DNA of 64,000 bases from Bacillus altitudinis 41KF2b (GCF_000691145.1 NZ_ASJC01000003.1:350785-414784), one strand, 5' to 3'. Counted from the stretch's first letter, positions 20,584-29,262 are shown. Notes: generated by a model from the letters alone, not told the origin. Numbers and translations: made by a program.

Positions 20584-21579
20584 TTATCTTTTTCGATAGA
20601 TTAAGAAATAACTCGTCAGCGCGCCTACAGCTCCACCGATTAACATGCCAGCGATATAACCAAAAATGGAATTGTCTGAAGAAAATCCAACCCAGCCAAA
20701 TCCTAGAACACCGAAGGCAATGACCAATATCTGAATGGGCCTATCCATTTTAGGGTAAACAAAGAATCGTCCATTTCGTTCAACTGGATGTTTAATAAAA
20801 CTAAACAAACCAATGAGATAAAATACGATTAGCATCACAATTGGCACGATGAATTCTACACCTGTAAACCAAATTGGATTTTCAACTAAATTTCGAAATT
20901 GAAAACGGTCTGTTATATAAGTAATTGGAGCTATGGGCATAATAAAGTAGTCATAACTGATATCAACCCAACTTCTATCCGTTTTTAATAAATAGTCTAA
21001 ATGAAACATCGGTAGCCAAATTAATAAATAAGGTAAAATTGATGTACTGAATGTAACAATGGCTTGACTAATTGCGCTTCCTGTTAAAGCACCTGCTGCA
21101 AGACACAAACTATAAAACATTAAGGTGGACACAAGTGCAATCAAATAACCACTGTTAAACGCAATCGTATATTGTGGTTGAATGCATAAAATGAGTATAT
21201 AAGTAAAGACATATGACAATACATGAACAAGCGTGATAATTCCGGCACCTAGGAAAAACTTTGTGTGATAAATGGTCGTTCTGCTAAACGGCAAAGATAA
21301 AGTAAAATCAATTTGCCCTTTATTTCTTTCAAAACCCAACTGGGTAATTGCAAAAATTAAACTCATCGTCCATGAAAAGGTGATAAACATATCAGAACCG
21401 AAATCATAATAAAAGTAATTATCGAGTGGTGTACAAGTCGGATCGTTTAAACAAGTTTGAAAGGATGAGTATCCCATTAAAAAGGATAATGGCGTCGCAA
21501 AGACCGCAACAAGCATCACTAAAATGAATGTCAGCTCAGACTGCTTCCATTCCTTATATAACAATTGCCGCTTTACCAT
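20584..21579 (-). CDS. ABC-2 type permease of the ytr operon (single YtrC/YtrD-type copy)
   Basis: 331 residues with about six to seven membrane segments (FILVMLVAVFATPLSFLMGY, FSWTMSLIFAITQLGF and others). It overlaps the ytrB stop by seven bases and is followed 21 bases later by ytrE. B. subtilis has two homologous permeases here, YtrC and YtrD, of about this length; this operon has only one, which may act as a homodimer with YtrB. Which of the two it matches better was not decided. Confidence 0.82.
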   Translation of the reverse strand: MVKRQLLYKEWKQSELTFILVMLVAVFATPLSFLMGYSSFQTCLNDPTCTPLDNYFYYDFGSDMFITFSWTMSLIFAITQLGFERNKGQIDFTLSLPFSRTTIYHTKFFLGAGIITLVHVLSYVFTYILILCIQPQYTIAFNSGYLIALVSTLMFYSLCLAAGALTGSAISQAIVTFSTSILPYLLIWLPMFHLDYLLKTDRSWVDISYDYFIMPIAPITYITDRFQFRNLVENPIWFTGVEFIVPIVMLIVFYLIGLFSFIKHPVERNGRFFVYPKMDRPIQILVIAFGVLGFGWVGFSSDNSIFGYIAGMLIGGAVGALTSYFLIYRKR

Positions 21580-22451
21580 CTGCGTTTCCCTCCAAACTTT
21601 GCAATGAATACTTCTTCTAAATTTACAGGCAGTTCATGCCAGACTTTTGGTTCAAGCGATTTCAAATACTCTTTTGCTTCTTCATCTGTTTTGAGTACAA
21701 GTGCTGTATAGAACACACCCGCTTGATCTAAGATGGCAACGCCTTTTTTTCTAATACTTAAGTTCATATCCTCTTCAAATGCCATCTGGATTTTGACGTA
21801 GTCATTCTTTAATTCATCTAAATCCATAACACTTGTGAGCTGATTTCCTTCCAAAAACCCGATTCGGTTACACATACGCTCAATATCCTCTAAACGGTGC
21901 GATGTAATTAAAATCGTTGTTTGTCGTTCTGCCACCTCGTCAATCATCAGCTGAAGAACGTCATTTCTTGTGACTGCATCAATCCCGTCTGTCGGCTCAT
22001 CTAACAAAATGACTGCTGGTTTGATGGCAAAACTTAAAATGAGAGACAGCTGTTTCTTTAAACCTGTCGACAATTCACGGTATTTCACTTTTTCCGGAAT
22101 CTCATACCGGTTCACAAGCTCATTGGCATATGTCACGTCAAACTTTGGATACAGTTGTTTTAACAGCTTTACAAGCTGTCCATAATTGTACCGGTCAAAG
22201 TAGGGATTTACGACTGGCATATACACAATATTTTGCTTCACTAACGGGTGGTCTTTTACGAGTACATCTTTAAAATAAATCTCTCCTTCATCTGGAAGAA
22301 GGATTTGCTGAATCAAGCGAAGAAGTGTTGTTTTACCAGAGCCATTCCGGCCAAGCAGACCAAAGATCTCTCCTTCGCCTATCTTGAAGGAAACGTTGCT
22401 GAGTACTTCACGTCCATTTAATTTCTTTGATACATTTCTGACCTCAATCAA
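21573..22451 (-). CDS. ytrB: ABC transporter ATPase (YtrB)
   Basis: 292 residues, TTG start eight bases after AGGAGG and eight bases inside ytrA. Walker A GRNGSGKTTLL, a degenerate signature LSTGLKKQL, Walker B VILLDEPTDGID and switch ITSHRLEDIE. The extra 80-residue C-terminal region (KTDEEAKEYLKSLEPKVWHEL) is typical of YtrB/EcsA-like ATPases. Partner of the ABC-2 permease just downstream. Confidence 0.94.
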   Translation of the reverse strand: MIEVRNVSKKLNGREVLSNVSFKIGEGEIFGLLGRNGSGKTTLLRLIQQILLPDEGEIYFKDVLVKDHPLVKQNIVYMPVVNPYFDRYNYGQLVKLLKQLYPKFDVTYANELVNRYEIPEKVKYRELSTGLKKQLSLILSFAIKPAVILLDEPTDGIDAVTRNDVLQLMIDEVAERQTTILITSHRLEDIERMCNRIGFLEGNQLTSVMDLDELKNDYVKIQMAFEEDMNLSIRKKGVAILDQAGVFYTALVLKTDEEAKEYLKSLEPKVWHELPVNLEEVFIAKFGGKRRW

Positions 22452-22836
22452 CTTGGTTTCCTCCTTTTAGACTTGAGCCGATCTCCTCCAACCACTCTTT
22501 GAGTTGATGAATATCAATACCGGCATAATGAGCTTCAATAATGAGTTGCCTTAATTGCTCCTTCATCTCTAACACCTTCCCTTCATTCAGCTTTAACTGT
22601 GCACCTTCTGTCACATACGTTCCACGGCCTCTTAATGTTTCAATAATTCCTTCCCGTTCAAGCTCTTTATACGCTTTGCTGACGGTGTTTGGATTCGCAA
22701 TAATAATGGTGGCAAGCTCTCTCACAGAGGGCAGTTTGTCACCTGGTTTCATCACGCCTTTTAAGCACAAAATTTTTAACTGCTCAATGATTTGTTCATA
22801 TATTGGTGCAGCGCTTCTTGGATCTATTTGAATCAT
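22444..22836 (-). CDS. ytrA: GntR-family repressor (YtrA)
   Basis: 130 residues from the ATG at 22836, seven bases after GAGGG; this equals the B. subtilis YtrA length. N-terminal winged helix (PIYEQIIEQLKILCLKG, LPSVRELATIIIANPNTVSKAYKELEREGII), then the short two-helix C-terminus that defines the YtrA subfamily, lacking a large effector domain. Represses its own operon; the matching operator lies in front of ytrG. Confidence 0.95.
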   Translation of the reverse strand: MIQIDPRSAAPIYEQIIEQLKILCLKGVMKPGDKLPSVRELATIIIANPNTVSKAYKELEREGIIETLRGRGTYVTEGAQLKLNEGKVLEMKEQLRQLIIEAHYAGIDIHQLKEWLEEIGSSLKGGNQVD

Positions 22837-22853
22837 GATGGCTCCCTCTTTTC

Positions 22854-23033
22854 TCATTCATGCTTTTGCAGTCCTATCGCTTGATCATGTCCTTGCATTA
22901 AAGGGACCGAATTTGGAATAAAATCTTTTTGAACTTCAAAACCAATGAAAACGAGAACGAAAAAAAATGTACATGCTAACGCAACAGCCAGCACCATCCA
23001 CTTTAAATTGATTGGTTTTTTTTCTTTTTTCAT
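22854..23033 (-). CDS. ytrG: Small membrane protein YtrG, first gene of the ytr operon
   Basis: 59 residues from ATG at 23033, after AAAGG at a spacing of about eight. Charged start MKKEKKPINLKW, one membrane segment MVLAVALACTFFFVLVFIGF, then a short outer tail. Its stop lies 18 bases before the ytrA start. In B. subtilis a small ytrG also leads this operon. Function unknown; it may assist the ABC transporters. Confidence 0.75.
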   Translation of the reverse strand: MKKEKKPINLKWMVLAVALACTFFFVLVFIGFEVQKDFIPNSVPLMQGHDQAIGLQKHE

Positions 23034-23057
23034 GGTTAAACACCTTTCTTCACGTTT

Positions 23058-23111
23058 AAGTGTCTATAGTGTATTAGTTGATGTAGTACACTTAATACAA
23101 TATAGACACTT
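23058..23111. promoter_or_regulatory. YtrA operator with nested inverted repeats, and ytr promoter
   Basis: AGTGTA-N13-TACACT at 23068-23092 is a perfect match to the known YtrA operator form. Around it lies a second perfect 11-bp inverted repeat, AAGTGTCTATA (23058-23068) and TATAGACACTT (23101-23111). On the minus strand a TTGACT / TATTGT promoter (17-base spacing, about 23099-23127) overlaps the outer repeat, so bound YtrA would block it. Confidence 0.82.
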
Positions 23112-23261
23112 GATTGAAAAGTCAAGGGACTCTAGAAAAAAATAGGCAGACGAACCAGATAAAATTTACGAAACTACTCAAAAGCATTCGTGAAGTCAGG
23201 TTTGCTTCTGGTTTAGGGTGTTCAACACGTTCATCACTTTCATAATCGCCTGAAAAGTGCA

Positions 23262-23292
23262 TAAATAAAAGACCCCGAATATTGAGGTCTCT
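23262..23292 (-). terminator. Terminator of the 23301 gene
   Basis: AGACCTC / GGGGTCT on the minus strand, loop AATATTC, followed by TTTATTTA. The region 23112-23261 otherwise shows no gene. Confidence 0.7.
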
Positions 23293-23300
23293 ACAATGTT

Positions 23301-23633
23301 TTAATTAGATACTATTACTTTGTTTTTGGACTTGCTTTTGAACAGGATTAGCACCCACCATACTAATAAAAATATATAGCCTATAACTGTAAAGATAGAC
23401 CAAACTGCCCCCTGTCGCAATTGACTAAATAAGTGTTCAAATTCATTCATTCCTTCTACTCTACCAATGCTATTTATCAGGCTAATCATCGGAATTGTAA
23501 CAGTAAATACAATGGTTAGAATGGACAATCCCCTATGTTTATTTTTCACGACACTGAATATTGCGGTTCCTAATGTTGTTAAGAAAAACAAATAATATAA
23601 TGCCCAAAACCAATTAGGAAGAGTCTCCCACAT
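23301..23633 (-). CDS. Small membrane protein, unknown function
   Basis: 110 residues from the ATG at 23633, eight bases after AAGGGGG. Three membrane segments (LPNWFWALYYLFFLTTLGTA, LSILTIVFTVTIPMISLI, AVWSIFTVIGYIFLLVWWVL) and a Lys/Ser-rich end. No family recognised. It is a single-gene unit between the ytr operon and ytzC, and is not part of the B. subtilis order as remembered, so it may be lineage specific. Confidence 0.6.
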   Translation of the reverse strand: MWETLPNWFWALYYLFFLTTLGTAIFSVVKNKHRGLSILTIVFTVTIPMISLINSIGRVEGMNEFEHLFSQLRQGAVWSIFTVIGYIFLLVWWVLILFKSKSKNKVIVSN

Positions 23634-23744
23634 TTCTTCTACCCCCTTGAAGATATTTGCAATTTCTATATATAACATACTTTAACAGAATAAAAACCTA
23701 TGACAAATATATATCCAAAAACAACAATCTTTGCGAAAACAGCC

Positions 23745-23780
23745 AAAAAATAAAACAGACCCTTAAAAGAAGGATCTGTT
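23745..23780 (-). terminator. ytzC terminator
   Basis: AACAGATCCTT / AAGGGTCTGTT (one G-T pair) with a T-rich tail TTTATTTTTT on the minus strand. Confidence 0.85.
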
Positions 23781-23782
23781 CA

Positions 23783-24058
23783 TCATTCGTTATCGTATGA
23801 AATACCCAAAATCATTTGGTTTTGAAGACTTTGAATTTGTACACGCGTTCTGTCTAAACGTTCTCTTTGCTGATCATTGGCGACATCTTTTAACTTTTCT
23901 AATTCATTCACCGCATCCTCAAGCATGAGCTGCGCTTTTGAAAATTCTTCTACGTTATAATGTTCTTGGCGAGAGCTCAAATCAAACTGTTCGCTTGCAA
24001 ACTCAAGAGTCTCAGTGCTTTTTTGGACAAATTCATCGATTGATTTTCTTGTTGCCAT
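23783..24058 (-). CDS. ytzC: YtzC family protein (DUF2524)
   Basis: 91 residues from the ATG at 24058, nine bases after GGAGG, equal to the B. subtilis YtzC length. All-helical, strongly charged, no membrane segment or Cys; a helical bundle of the DUF2524 type. Divergent from mnmL. Function unknown. Confidence 0.82.
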   Translation of the reverse strand: MATRKSIDEFVQKSTETLEFASEQFDLSSRQEHYNVEEFSKAQLMLEDAVNELEKLKDVANDQQRERLDRTRVQIQSLQNQMILGISYDNE

Positions 24059-24210
24059 CTTGCCATTCCTCCATTTCATCATTGCTCTCGCCTATTTTGC
24101 CCACGTAAAGCTTTTTCACTAAAGAAAATGTTGGACAGATTCAATTGTCCTCTTTCGTGATTTTTGTTAAACTTTAAGGATGCCTATTATTATGCAAGGA
24201 GGTTACTGAC

Positions 24211-25176
24211 TTGGATCAGCATAACCCTTTTTTATATTCAAACAGCGAAAAACGTTATCACACATGGAATTATCATTTGCGTGAGCACTTTGGTCATAAA
24301 GTATTTAAAGTCGCATTAGACGGTGGCTTTGATTGTCCAAACCGTGATGGTACTGTCGCACATGGAGGTTGCACATTTTGCAGCGCAGCAGGATCTGGTG
24401 ATTTTGCAGGGAACCGTGCGGATGATCTCATCACTCAATTTAATGAAATCAAGGACCGGATGCATACAAAATGGAAAGACGGAAAATACATGGCGTATTT
24501 CCAAGCTTACACAAATACACATGCGCCGCTGCCTGTTTTAAAAGAAAAATACGAAACCGTTATGAATCTGGATGGAGTGGTTGGTTTATCGATTGCCACA
24601 AGACCTGATTGTCTGCCAGATGACGTCGTGGAATATTTAGCTGAGTTAAATGAGCGGACGTATCTATGGGTTGAACTTGGTCTACAAACTGTACATGAGC
24701 GGACAGCGATGCTCATCAACCGTGCTCATGATTATGAATGCTACGTAGAAGGTGTAGAAAAACTGCGAAAACATGGCATTCGAGTCTGTTCACATATCAT
24801 CAACGGTCTTCCTCTTGAAAACCGAGATATGATGATGGAAACAGCAAAAGCTGTCGCTGATTTAGATGTGCAAGGAATTAAAATTCATCTACTTCACCTG
24901 TTAAAAGGAACACCGATGGTGAAGCAATATGAGAAAGGCAAACTAGAATTTCTCAGCCAAGAGGAATATGTCCAGCTTGTCTGTGATCAGCTGGAGATCC
25001 TGCCCCCAGAAATGATTATTCATCGTATTACAGGCGATGGTCCCATTGAATTAATGGTAGGTCCAATGTGGAGTGTGAATAAATGGGAAGTGCTCAATGC
25101 CATTAATGCTGAGCTTGAAAGACGTAACAGCTACCAAGGCAAACGCTTCGTCAGATTGGAAGAAGCGGCAAAATGA
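24211..25176 (+). CDS. mnmL: Radical SAM enzyme MnmL (YtqA), tRNA wobble uridine modification
   Basis: 321 residues, TTG start eight bases after AAGGAGG. The radical SAM cluster site is CPNRDGTVAHGGCTFC, a CX11CX2C spacing typical of the TIGR01212/YhcC group. Work on B. subtilis and relatives places YtqA (MnmL) in conversion of cmnm5U toward nm5U at tRNA position 34, followed by methylation by MnmM. The stop overlaps the mnmM start (ATGA), supporting that joint pathway. The newer name rests on my memory of that work. Confidence 0.88.
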   Translation: MDQHNPFLYSNSEKRYHTWNYHLREHFGHKVFKVALDGGFDCPNRDGTVAHGGCTFCSAAGSGDFAGNRADDLITQFNEIKDRMHTKWKDGKYMAYFQAYTNTHAPLPVLKEKYETVMNLDGVVGLSIATRPDCLPDDVVEYLAELNERTYLWVELGLQTVHERTAMLINRAHDYECYVEGVEKLRKHGIRVCSHIINGLPLENRDMMMETAKAVADLDVQGIKIHLLHLLKGTPMVKQYEKGKLEFLSQEEYVQLVCDQLEILPPEMIIHRITGDGPIELMVGPMWSVNKWEVLNAINAELERRNSYQGKRFVRLEEAAK

Positions 25177-25751
25177 TTTTAAAACGGATGCTCCCTTTTA
25201 GTAAAGAGCTGTTAGAACGTACTTGTCAAAAAGGCGATATTGTCATTGATGCAACGATGGGAAATGGCCATGATACACGCTATTTAGCTGACCTTGTCGG
25301 GAAGGATGGACAAGTTTTCGCATTCGATGTACAGAAGGAAGCCATTGAGCAAACAAGCAAAAGACTTGGTGAGCACTACCCTTACGTTCACCTGATCCAT
25401 GACGGACATGAACAACTTGCTGAGCATCTGCCAGCCGAAGCTTATGGTCACATATCTGGTGCAGTGTTCAATCTTGGGTACTTACCAGGAGGCGATAAAA
25501 CCGTCACGACTCAGGCCCATACGACCATTGAAGCGATCAAACAGCTCATGGATTGGCTTAAGCCTGGAGGTCTGATCGTTCTTGTGATTTACCACGGTCA
25601 TCCCGAAGGAAAAAAAGAGAAGGACATCCTTCTTGATTATTGCAAAACACTCCATCACGAAGAAGTACAGGTGATCTCTTATCAATACATGAATATTCAA
25701 AACGATCCGCCCTTCGTGGTAGCCATCGAAAAAAAACTCAAATCCTCTTAA
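25173..25751 (+). CDS. mnmM: tRNA (mnm5U) methyltransferase MnmM (YtqB)
   Basis: 192 residues, class I SAM methyltransferase: DATMGNGHDTRYLA is the SAM-binding loop, FAFDVQKEAIEQTSKRL motif II, and VFNLGYLPGGDK the catalytic region of the rRNA-methylase-like YtqB family. Converts nm5U34 to mnm5U34 in tRNA. Translated together with mnmL through a four-base overlap. Confidence 0.9.
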   Translation: MILKRMLPFSKELLERTCQKGDIVIDATMGNGHDTRYLADLVGKDGQVFAFDVQKEAIEQTSKRLGEHYPYVHLIHDGHEQLAEHLPAEAYGHISGAVFNLGYLPGGDKTVTTQAHTTIEAIKQLMDWLKPGGLIVLVIYHGHPEGKKEKDILLDYCKTLHHEEVQVISYQYMNIQNDPPFVVAIEKKLKSS

Positions 25752-25769
25752 TGGATTTGAGTTTTTTTA
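25736..25769 (+). terminator. mnmM terminator
   Basis: ACTCAAATCC / GGATTTGAGT, loop TCTTAAT, then T7. The stem begins inside the last codons of mnmM. Confidence 0.92.
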
Positions 25770-25770
25770 T

Positions 25771-26547
25771 TTAATAAGCGTATTGGTCAATGATTTCTTC
25801 AAGTACTACTTCCAGCTCTTCTACATCTGCAAGCTCTGATTGAGTAAAGCGGACACGTACAAGCTGTTCTCCGTCATTATACATTTCTTCCAGCCAGCCA
25901 CGCAGCCCTCTTGCTCTACGGTCGACTTCAAAAATGATATCTAACCCCTCTTCATCAATGAAGAAAATCACCTCTAACTCATCAAGCATTTGACGATAAT
26001 AGTCGGAAGTCGGTATGAACTCAAATTCTTGAACAAAGGGAAGGCGGCGCCTAAAATAAGGTGCTTCTTCGCAGTCTGCTTCATGAAGGTGAAAGCCTAA
26101 GTTTCCAACAGCTTCAAGCACACGATTCACCCAAGGGTGTGCGTTTACAAAAATGCGGTCATGATCAAATTTATCAATACCACCTTGAATATCAAGGTCT
26201 GTCACAACAGCAACCTCTACTTTACCTACAGTCATTGGTGTATCAAGAGGAAGGTGAAACGAGAATGTAAACTGCTGAGCTTCCCCAGGCTGAATCGTGA
26301 ATGATTCAGTCACTCGGACAGAATGGATGGTTGTGTGTTTTCGTTGCTCTTCATCATCTTTTACAATGGTGTACCATGTTTTCAACTTTAAATCAATATA
26401 GCGGATATCTTGAGGCACTTTTCCGCCCTTCACATGGACTGTTCCCTTTACTTCTTCTCCCGGTTCATACGCATCTTTCTCCAAAATTGTATCCACTTTT
26501 GCTGCACCGATTCCTACACTTGCTGCAAACTTTTTAAAAAATGACAT
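25771..26547 (-). CDS. spo0M: Sporulation-control protein Spo0M family
   Basis: 258 residues, an arrestin-like beta sandwich (SpoOM domain): KVDTILEKDAYEPGEEVKGTVHVKGG, then FTFSFHLPLDTPMTVGKVEVAVVTDLDI and an acidic C-terminus. In B. subtilis Spo0M affects sporulation and cytoskeletal interactions; length is the same. As I recall, spo0M is not in this neighbourhood in B. subtilis, so this could be the moved gene or a paralogue. Single-gene unit. Confidence 0.85.
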   Translation of the reverse strand: MSFFKKFAASVGIGAAKVDTILEKDAYEPGEEVKGTVHVKGGKVPQDIRYIDLKLKTWYTIVKDDEEQRKHTTIHSVRVTESFTIQPGEAQQFTFSFHLPLDTPMTVGKVEVAVVTDLDIQGGIDKFDHDRIFVNAHPWVNRVLEAVGNLGFHLHEADCEEAPYFRRRLPFVQEFEFIPTSDYYRQMLDELEVIFFIDEEGLDIIFEVDRRARGLRGWLEEMYNDGEQLVRVRFTQSELADVEELEVVLEEIIDQYAY

Positions 26548-26751
26548 ATTCGACCTTCCCCTTTTTTAAGTTTTTCAACAAATATACGTCATAAGGAGTA
26601 GATACGATTCATTCAATCCATACTTTTCTCCTATTTTTCGTACACTAAGAATATTATCGGCAGCAAATAAGAGGATTGTAATGAAAAAAGAGGATACGTC
26701 TGATCATGGTTCGCCTTAAAAAGGGTACATCGCCCAAGCAAAACCGTTCAA

Positions 26752-26793
26752 AACAAAAAAGCTTGTAGAAAACCATTTTGTTTTCTACAAGCT
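26752..26793 (-). terminator. ytpB terminator
   Basis: 14-bp perfect inverted repeat AGCTTGTAGAAAAC / GTTTTCTACAAGCT with a 6-base loop; minus strand tail TTTTTTGTTTT. Confidence 0.92.
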
Positions 26794-26812
26794 GATGAGC
26801 TTACTTTATCCT

Positions 26813-27892
26813 TTATGAAGATTTCATCCAAGGCATTTTCTGATAGGTGCGATAGGCTCTGCCATTGATATAGAAAAAGAACGATGTTTTCCCGCTTGAT
26901 TTGATCAACCGCTTTGCCAGCTTGTTCATCTCTTTTTGGGCTGTCACTTTTTCATCAGACAAATAGACCGCAAGTAACCCTCTATTGATTAGTTTGTGAA
27001 AATTCTCGTGTGGAATGCCTTTCAGCTGTTCATCCGCTTTTTCAATAAAATGCTGTAGTCTATCCATCATCTCATGATGAGAGTTGTAGTACGAGCAAAA
27101 ATTCAAATCGCCTTCCAGCCTGTCCTCTTCTTGGTCGATTAAATAGTCCAGTAAGATATGCAGACCTTGGATATAAGGGAAATAGCTTTCGTAAATTTGC
27201 TTCGCCTGCTTCTCTGTAAAATCAGGCTGCAGTGCATAAGCCACAAGACAGAAAATACCCAGCGTTGATCCTGCACATGCGGAAAACTCATACCACTCCA
27301 TCTTCGGTAAATCCTTTTCATACTGGCGGAACCATGACTCTAATCGAGGTTCACGCTCATGAGGAACCACATGCTTATGTACTTGTAAATCACTATAATA
27401 ATCACACAGCGTATGTAAATAGGGCTGAACGATCGGATAATGCGCTAGACGTGACAGCACATCTTGGCACGTCCTGACTAGCGCATGCAGGTAACCATGA
27501 TCCTCTTGATCATCACGGAATTGATAATACGGCTTAAGCTCCGCATGAATATCGAGTGCATCTCTCATTGCCTGATGCAGCATATGAAAATCCTTTGGAT
27601 CAAGTGATGAACTGCGGTCACACAAATTATCTAAGTAATCGCTAATCGTTTGGTACGCCACAATGAATTCAATACACGTTTCCTTCGCTTCACCTGCAAG
27701 CAGAGATAAAATTCCCCCGCCTTCACAGTGAAAGGTTTTACTGGATATGCTCGCTAGTGCCTGCGTTCTCAGTTCTTCATTTTCAATCATTTCTGCATGC
27801 GCCCGCCACTTTTTTAGCTCCTGATGAACTAGCGGAAAAATATCTTTATACACCTTCGTCATCAGTGCAAAAGGACGTTCTGGTACTGACAA
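26813..27892 (-). CDS. ytpB: Tetraprenyl-beta-curcumene synthase (YtpB)
   Basis: 359 residues from TTG at 27892, which follows GGGGGTGG; an upstream TTG at 27925 overlaps the ytpA stop. All-helical DUF2600 protein; IEFVAYQTISDYLDNLCDRSS gives the Asp-rich motif of these atypical class IB terpene synthases. It cyclises heptaprenyl diphosphate to tetraprenyl-beta-curcumene, first step to sesquarterpenes (C35) found in bacilli and spores. Cotranscribed with ytpA. Confidence 0.88.
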   Translation of the reverse strand: MSVPERPFALMTKVYKDIFPLVHQELKKWRAHAEMIENEELRTQALASISSKTFHCEGGGILSLLAGEAKETCIEFIVAYQTISDYLDNLCDRSSSLDPKDFHMLHQAMRDALDIHAELKPYYQFRDDQEDHGYLHALVRTCQDVLSRLAHYPIVQPYLHTLCDYYSDLQVHKHVVPHEREPRLESWFRQYEKDLPKMEWYEFSACAGSTLGIFCLVAYALQPDFTEKQAKQIYESYFPYIQGLHILLDYLIDQEEDRLEGDLNFCSYYNSHHEMMDRLQHFIEKADEQLKGIPHENFHKLINRGLLAVYLSDEKVTAQKEMNKLAKRLIKSSGKTSFFFYINGRAYRTYQKMPWMKSS

Positions 27893-27921
27893 ATCAATCC
27901 ACCCCCAACTTAAACTCACAA

Positions 27922-28701
27922 TCAAATATATTGATCAGTAAAGGCTCTTGCCGCCTTAAACACTTCTTCTCGCTCGGGCTCATTAAAAATTTCATGATAA
28001 AGCCCTTCCCATTCACGGTATGATTTATTGGTTGATTCAATGCCATTGAACCATTTCATCACTCTTGTTTTATCTACAATCTTGTCATCGCCTGCCTGCA
28101 TGAGCAGGAGTGGAATCGACCGAAAAACATTCGTAGGCTGCATCGCCGCATCAATATTTTTGACCAGTTCTCGATACCAGCGAACCGACACCTTCGTCAC
28201 ATAAAGCGAATCATTCGAATCTGCCTCTATCACATCTTGATTCCGCGTGGCAAGTTCAATCGACAGCCCAGATTCGACTTTAAAAGACGGTGCCAGCACA
28301 TTTAGCCCTTTTGACGCAAAATCCATCAGCTTCTTCGGTTTAAATTGCAGACCTAAACAAGGTGATGATAAAATAAGGCCATCAATCTTCGTATGGGTAT
28401 ACTGCTTGAACCATTCAATCGAAATCAGTCCCCCCATACTATGTCCAAGTAAAAATGTCGGAAGTCTGAACGACTTCGCATGTTCAATCCATTCATCCAC
28501 TGTATCAATGTATTCTTGAAAAGAACGAATGTGGCCTCTCGCACGTGTCGATGTCCCTTGCCCAGGCAGGTCACCCATGACGACGTGATAGCCTGCATTT
28601 CGCCACATTTCGATCAGCCATTTATATCGGCCATGATATTCACTAGCACCATGTACAATGACAATTGTACCAACCGGTCTTTCAGCATGCCAAGTCCACA
28701 A
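27922..28701 (-). CDS. ytpA: (Lyso)phospholipase YtpA, bacilysocin-type
   Basis: 259 residues from TTG at 28701, eight bases after GAGG; this gives the MWTWHAERPVG start and the B. subtilis length. Monoacylglycerol-lipase-like alpha/beta hydrolase: HGASEYHGRY oxyanion region, LLGHSMGGL nucleophile Ser, Asp in MQAGDDKIVD and His in GLYHEIFNEPE. In B. subtilis YtpA makes the phospholipid antibiotic bacilysocin. Operon with ytpB; divergent from ytoA. Confidence 0.9.
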   Translation of the reverse strand: MWTWHAERPVGTIVIVHGASEYHGRYKWLIEMWRNAGYHVVMGDLPGQGTSTRARGHIRSFQEYIDTVDEWIEHAKSFRLPTFLLGHSMGGLISIEWFKQYTHTKIDGLILSSPCLGLQFKPKKLMDFASKGLNVLAPSFKVESGLSIELATRNQDVIEADSNDSLYVTKVSVRWYRELVKNIDAAMQPTNVFRSIPLLLMQAGDDKIVDKTRVMKWFNGIESTNKSYREWEGLYHEIFNEPEREEVFKAARAFTDQYI

Positions 28702-28746
28702 AGTAAACACCTCACAAATGTTGTATTAAGAAAGGAAGTCGAAAAA

Positions 28747-29262
28747 GTGATTTATCCATATCATCAGTTTACACCTGAGATTCATGAATCGGTCTTTGTT
28801 GCAGAAAACGCCACCATTACAGGTGATGTCACAATAGGAGAATATTCAAGCGTTTGGTTCCAAACGGTCATTAGAGGCGATGTAGCTCCTGTCAGAATTG
28901 GAAAAAACGTCAACATTCAAGACTTATCCTGCCTGCATCAAAGTCCTGGAAAAACACTTCTTATTGAAGATGGTGCTACCATTGGACACCAAGTCACATT
29001 ACATAGCTCTATCATTCGAAAAAATGCACTCATTGGCATGGGATCCATCATTCTCGATGGTGCGGAAATTGGCGAAGGAGCCTTTATTGGTGCAGGTAGC
29101 CTTGTCCCGCAAGGAAAAGTCATCCCAAAAGGCTCACTCGCTTTTGGCCGTCCAGCCAAAGTCGTTCGCCAGTTAACAGATGAAGATATCCAAGACATGG
29201 ATCGTATCCGCAGAGAATATGTAGAAAAAGGACAATACTATCGTTCCCTTTTATCGCGTTAA
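28747..29262 (+). CDS. ytoA: Gamma-carbonic-anhydrase-like hexapeptide protein (YtoA)
   Basis: 171 residues from GTG at 28747 after AAAGGAAG; the longer frame to 28480 is antisense to ytpA. Left-handed beta-helix repeats (VAENATITGDVTIGEYSSVW). His ligands of a gamma-type zinc site appear in DLSCLHQSPG and TIGHQVTLH. Carbonic anhydrase activity is possible but not proven for this group. Confidence 0.88.
   Translation: MIYPYHQFTPEIHESVFVAENATITGDVTIGEYSSVWFQTVIRGDVAPVRIGKNVNIQDLSCLHQSPGKTLLIEDGATIGHQVTLHSSIIRKNALIGMGSIILDGAEIGEGAFIGAGSLVPQGKVIPKGSLAFGRPAKVVRQLTDEDIQDMDRIRREYVEKGQYYRSLLSR

Noticed and set aside
28480..28746. N-terminal extension of ytoA
   Set aside because: Lies antisense to the start of ytpA and has no family similarity; GTG at 28747 gives the normal hexapeptide protein.
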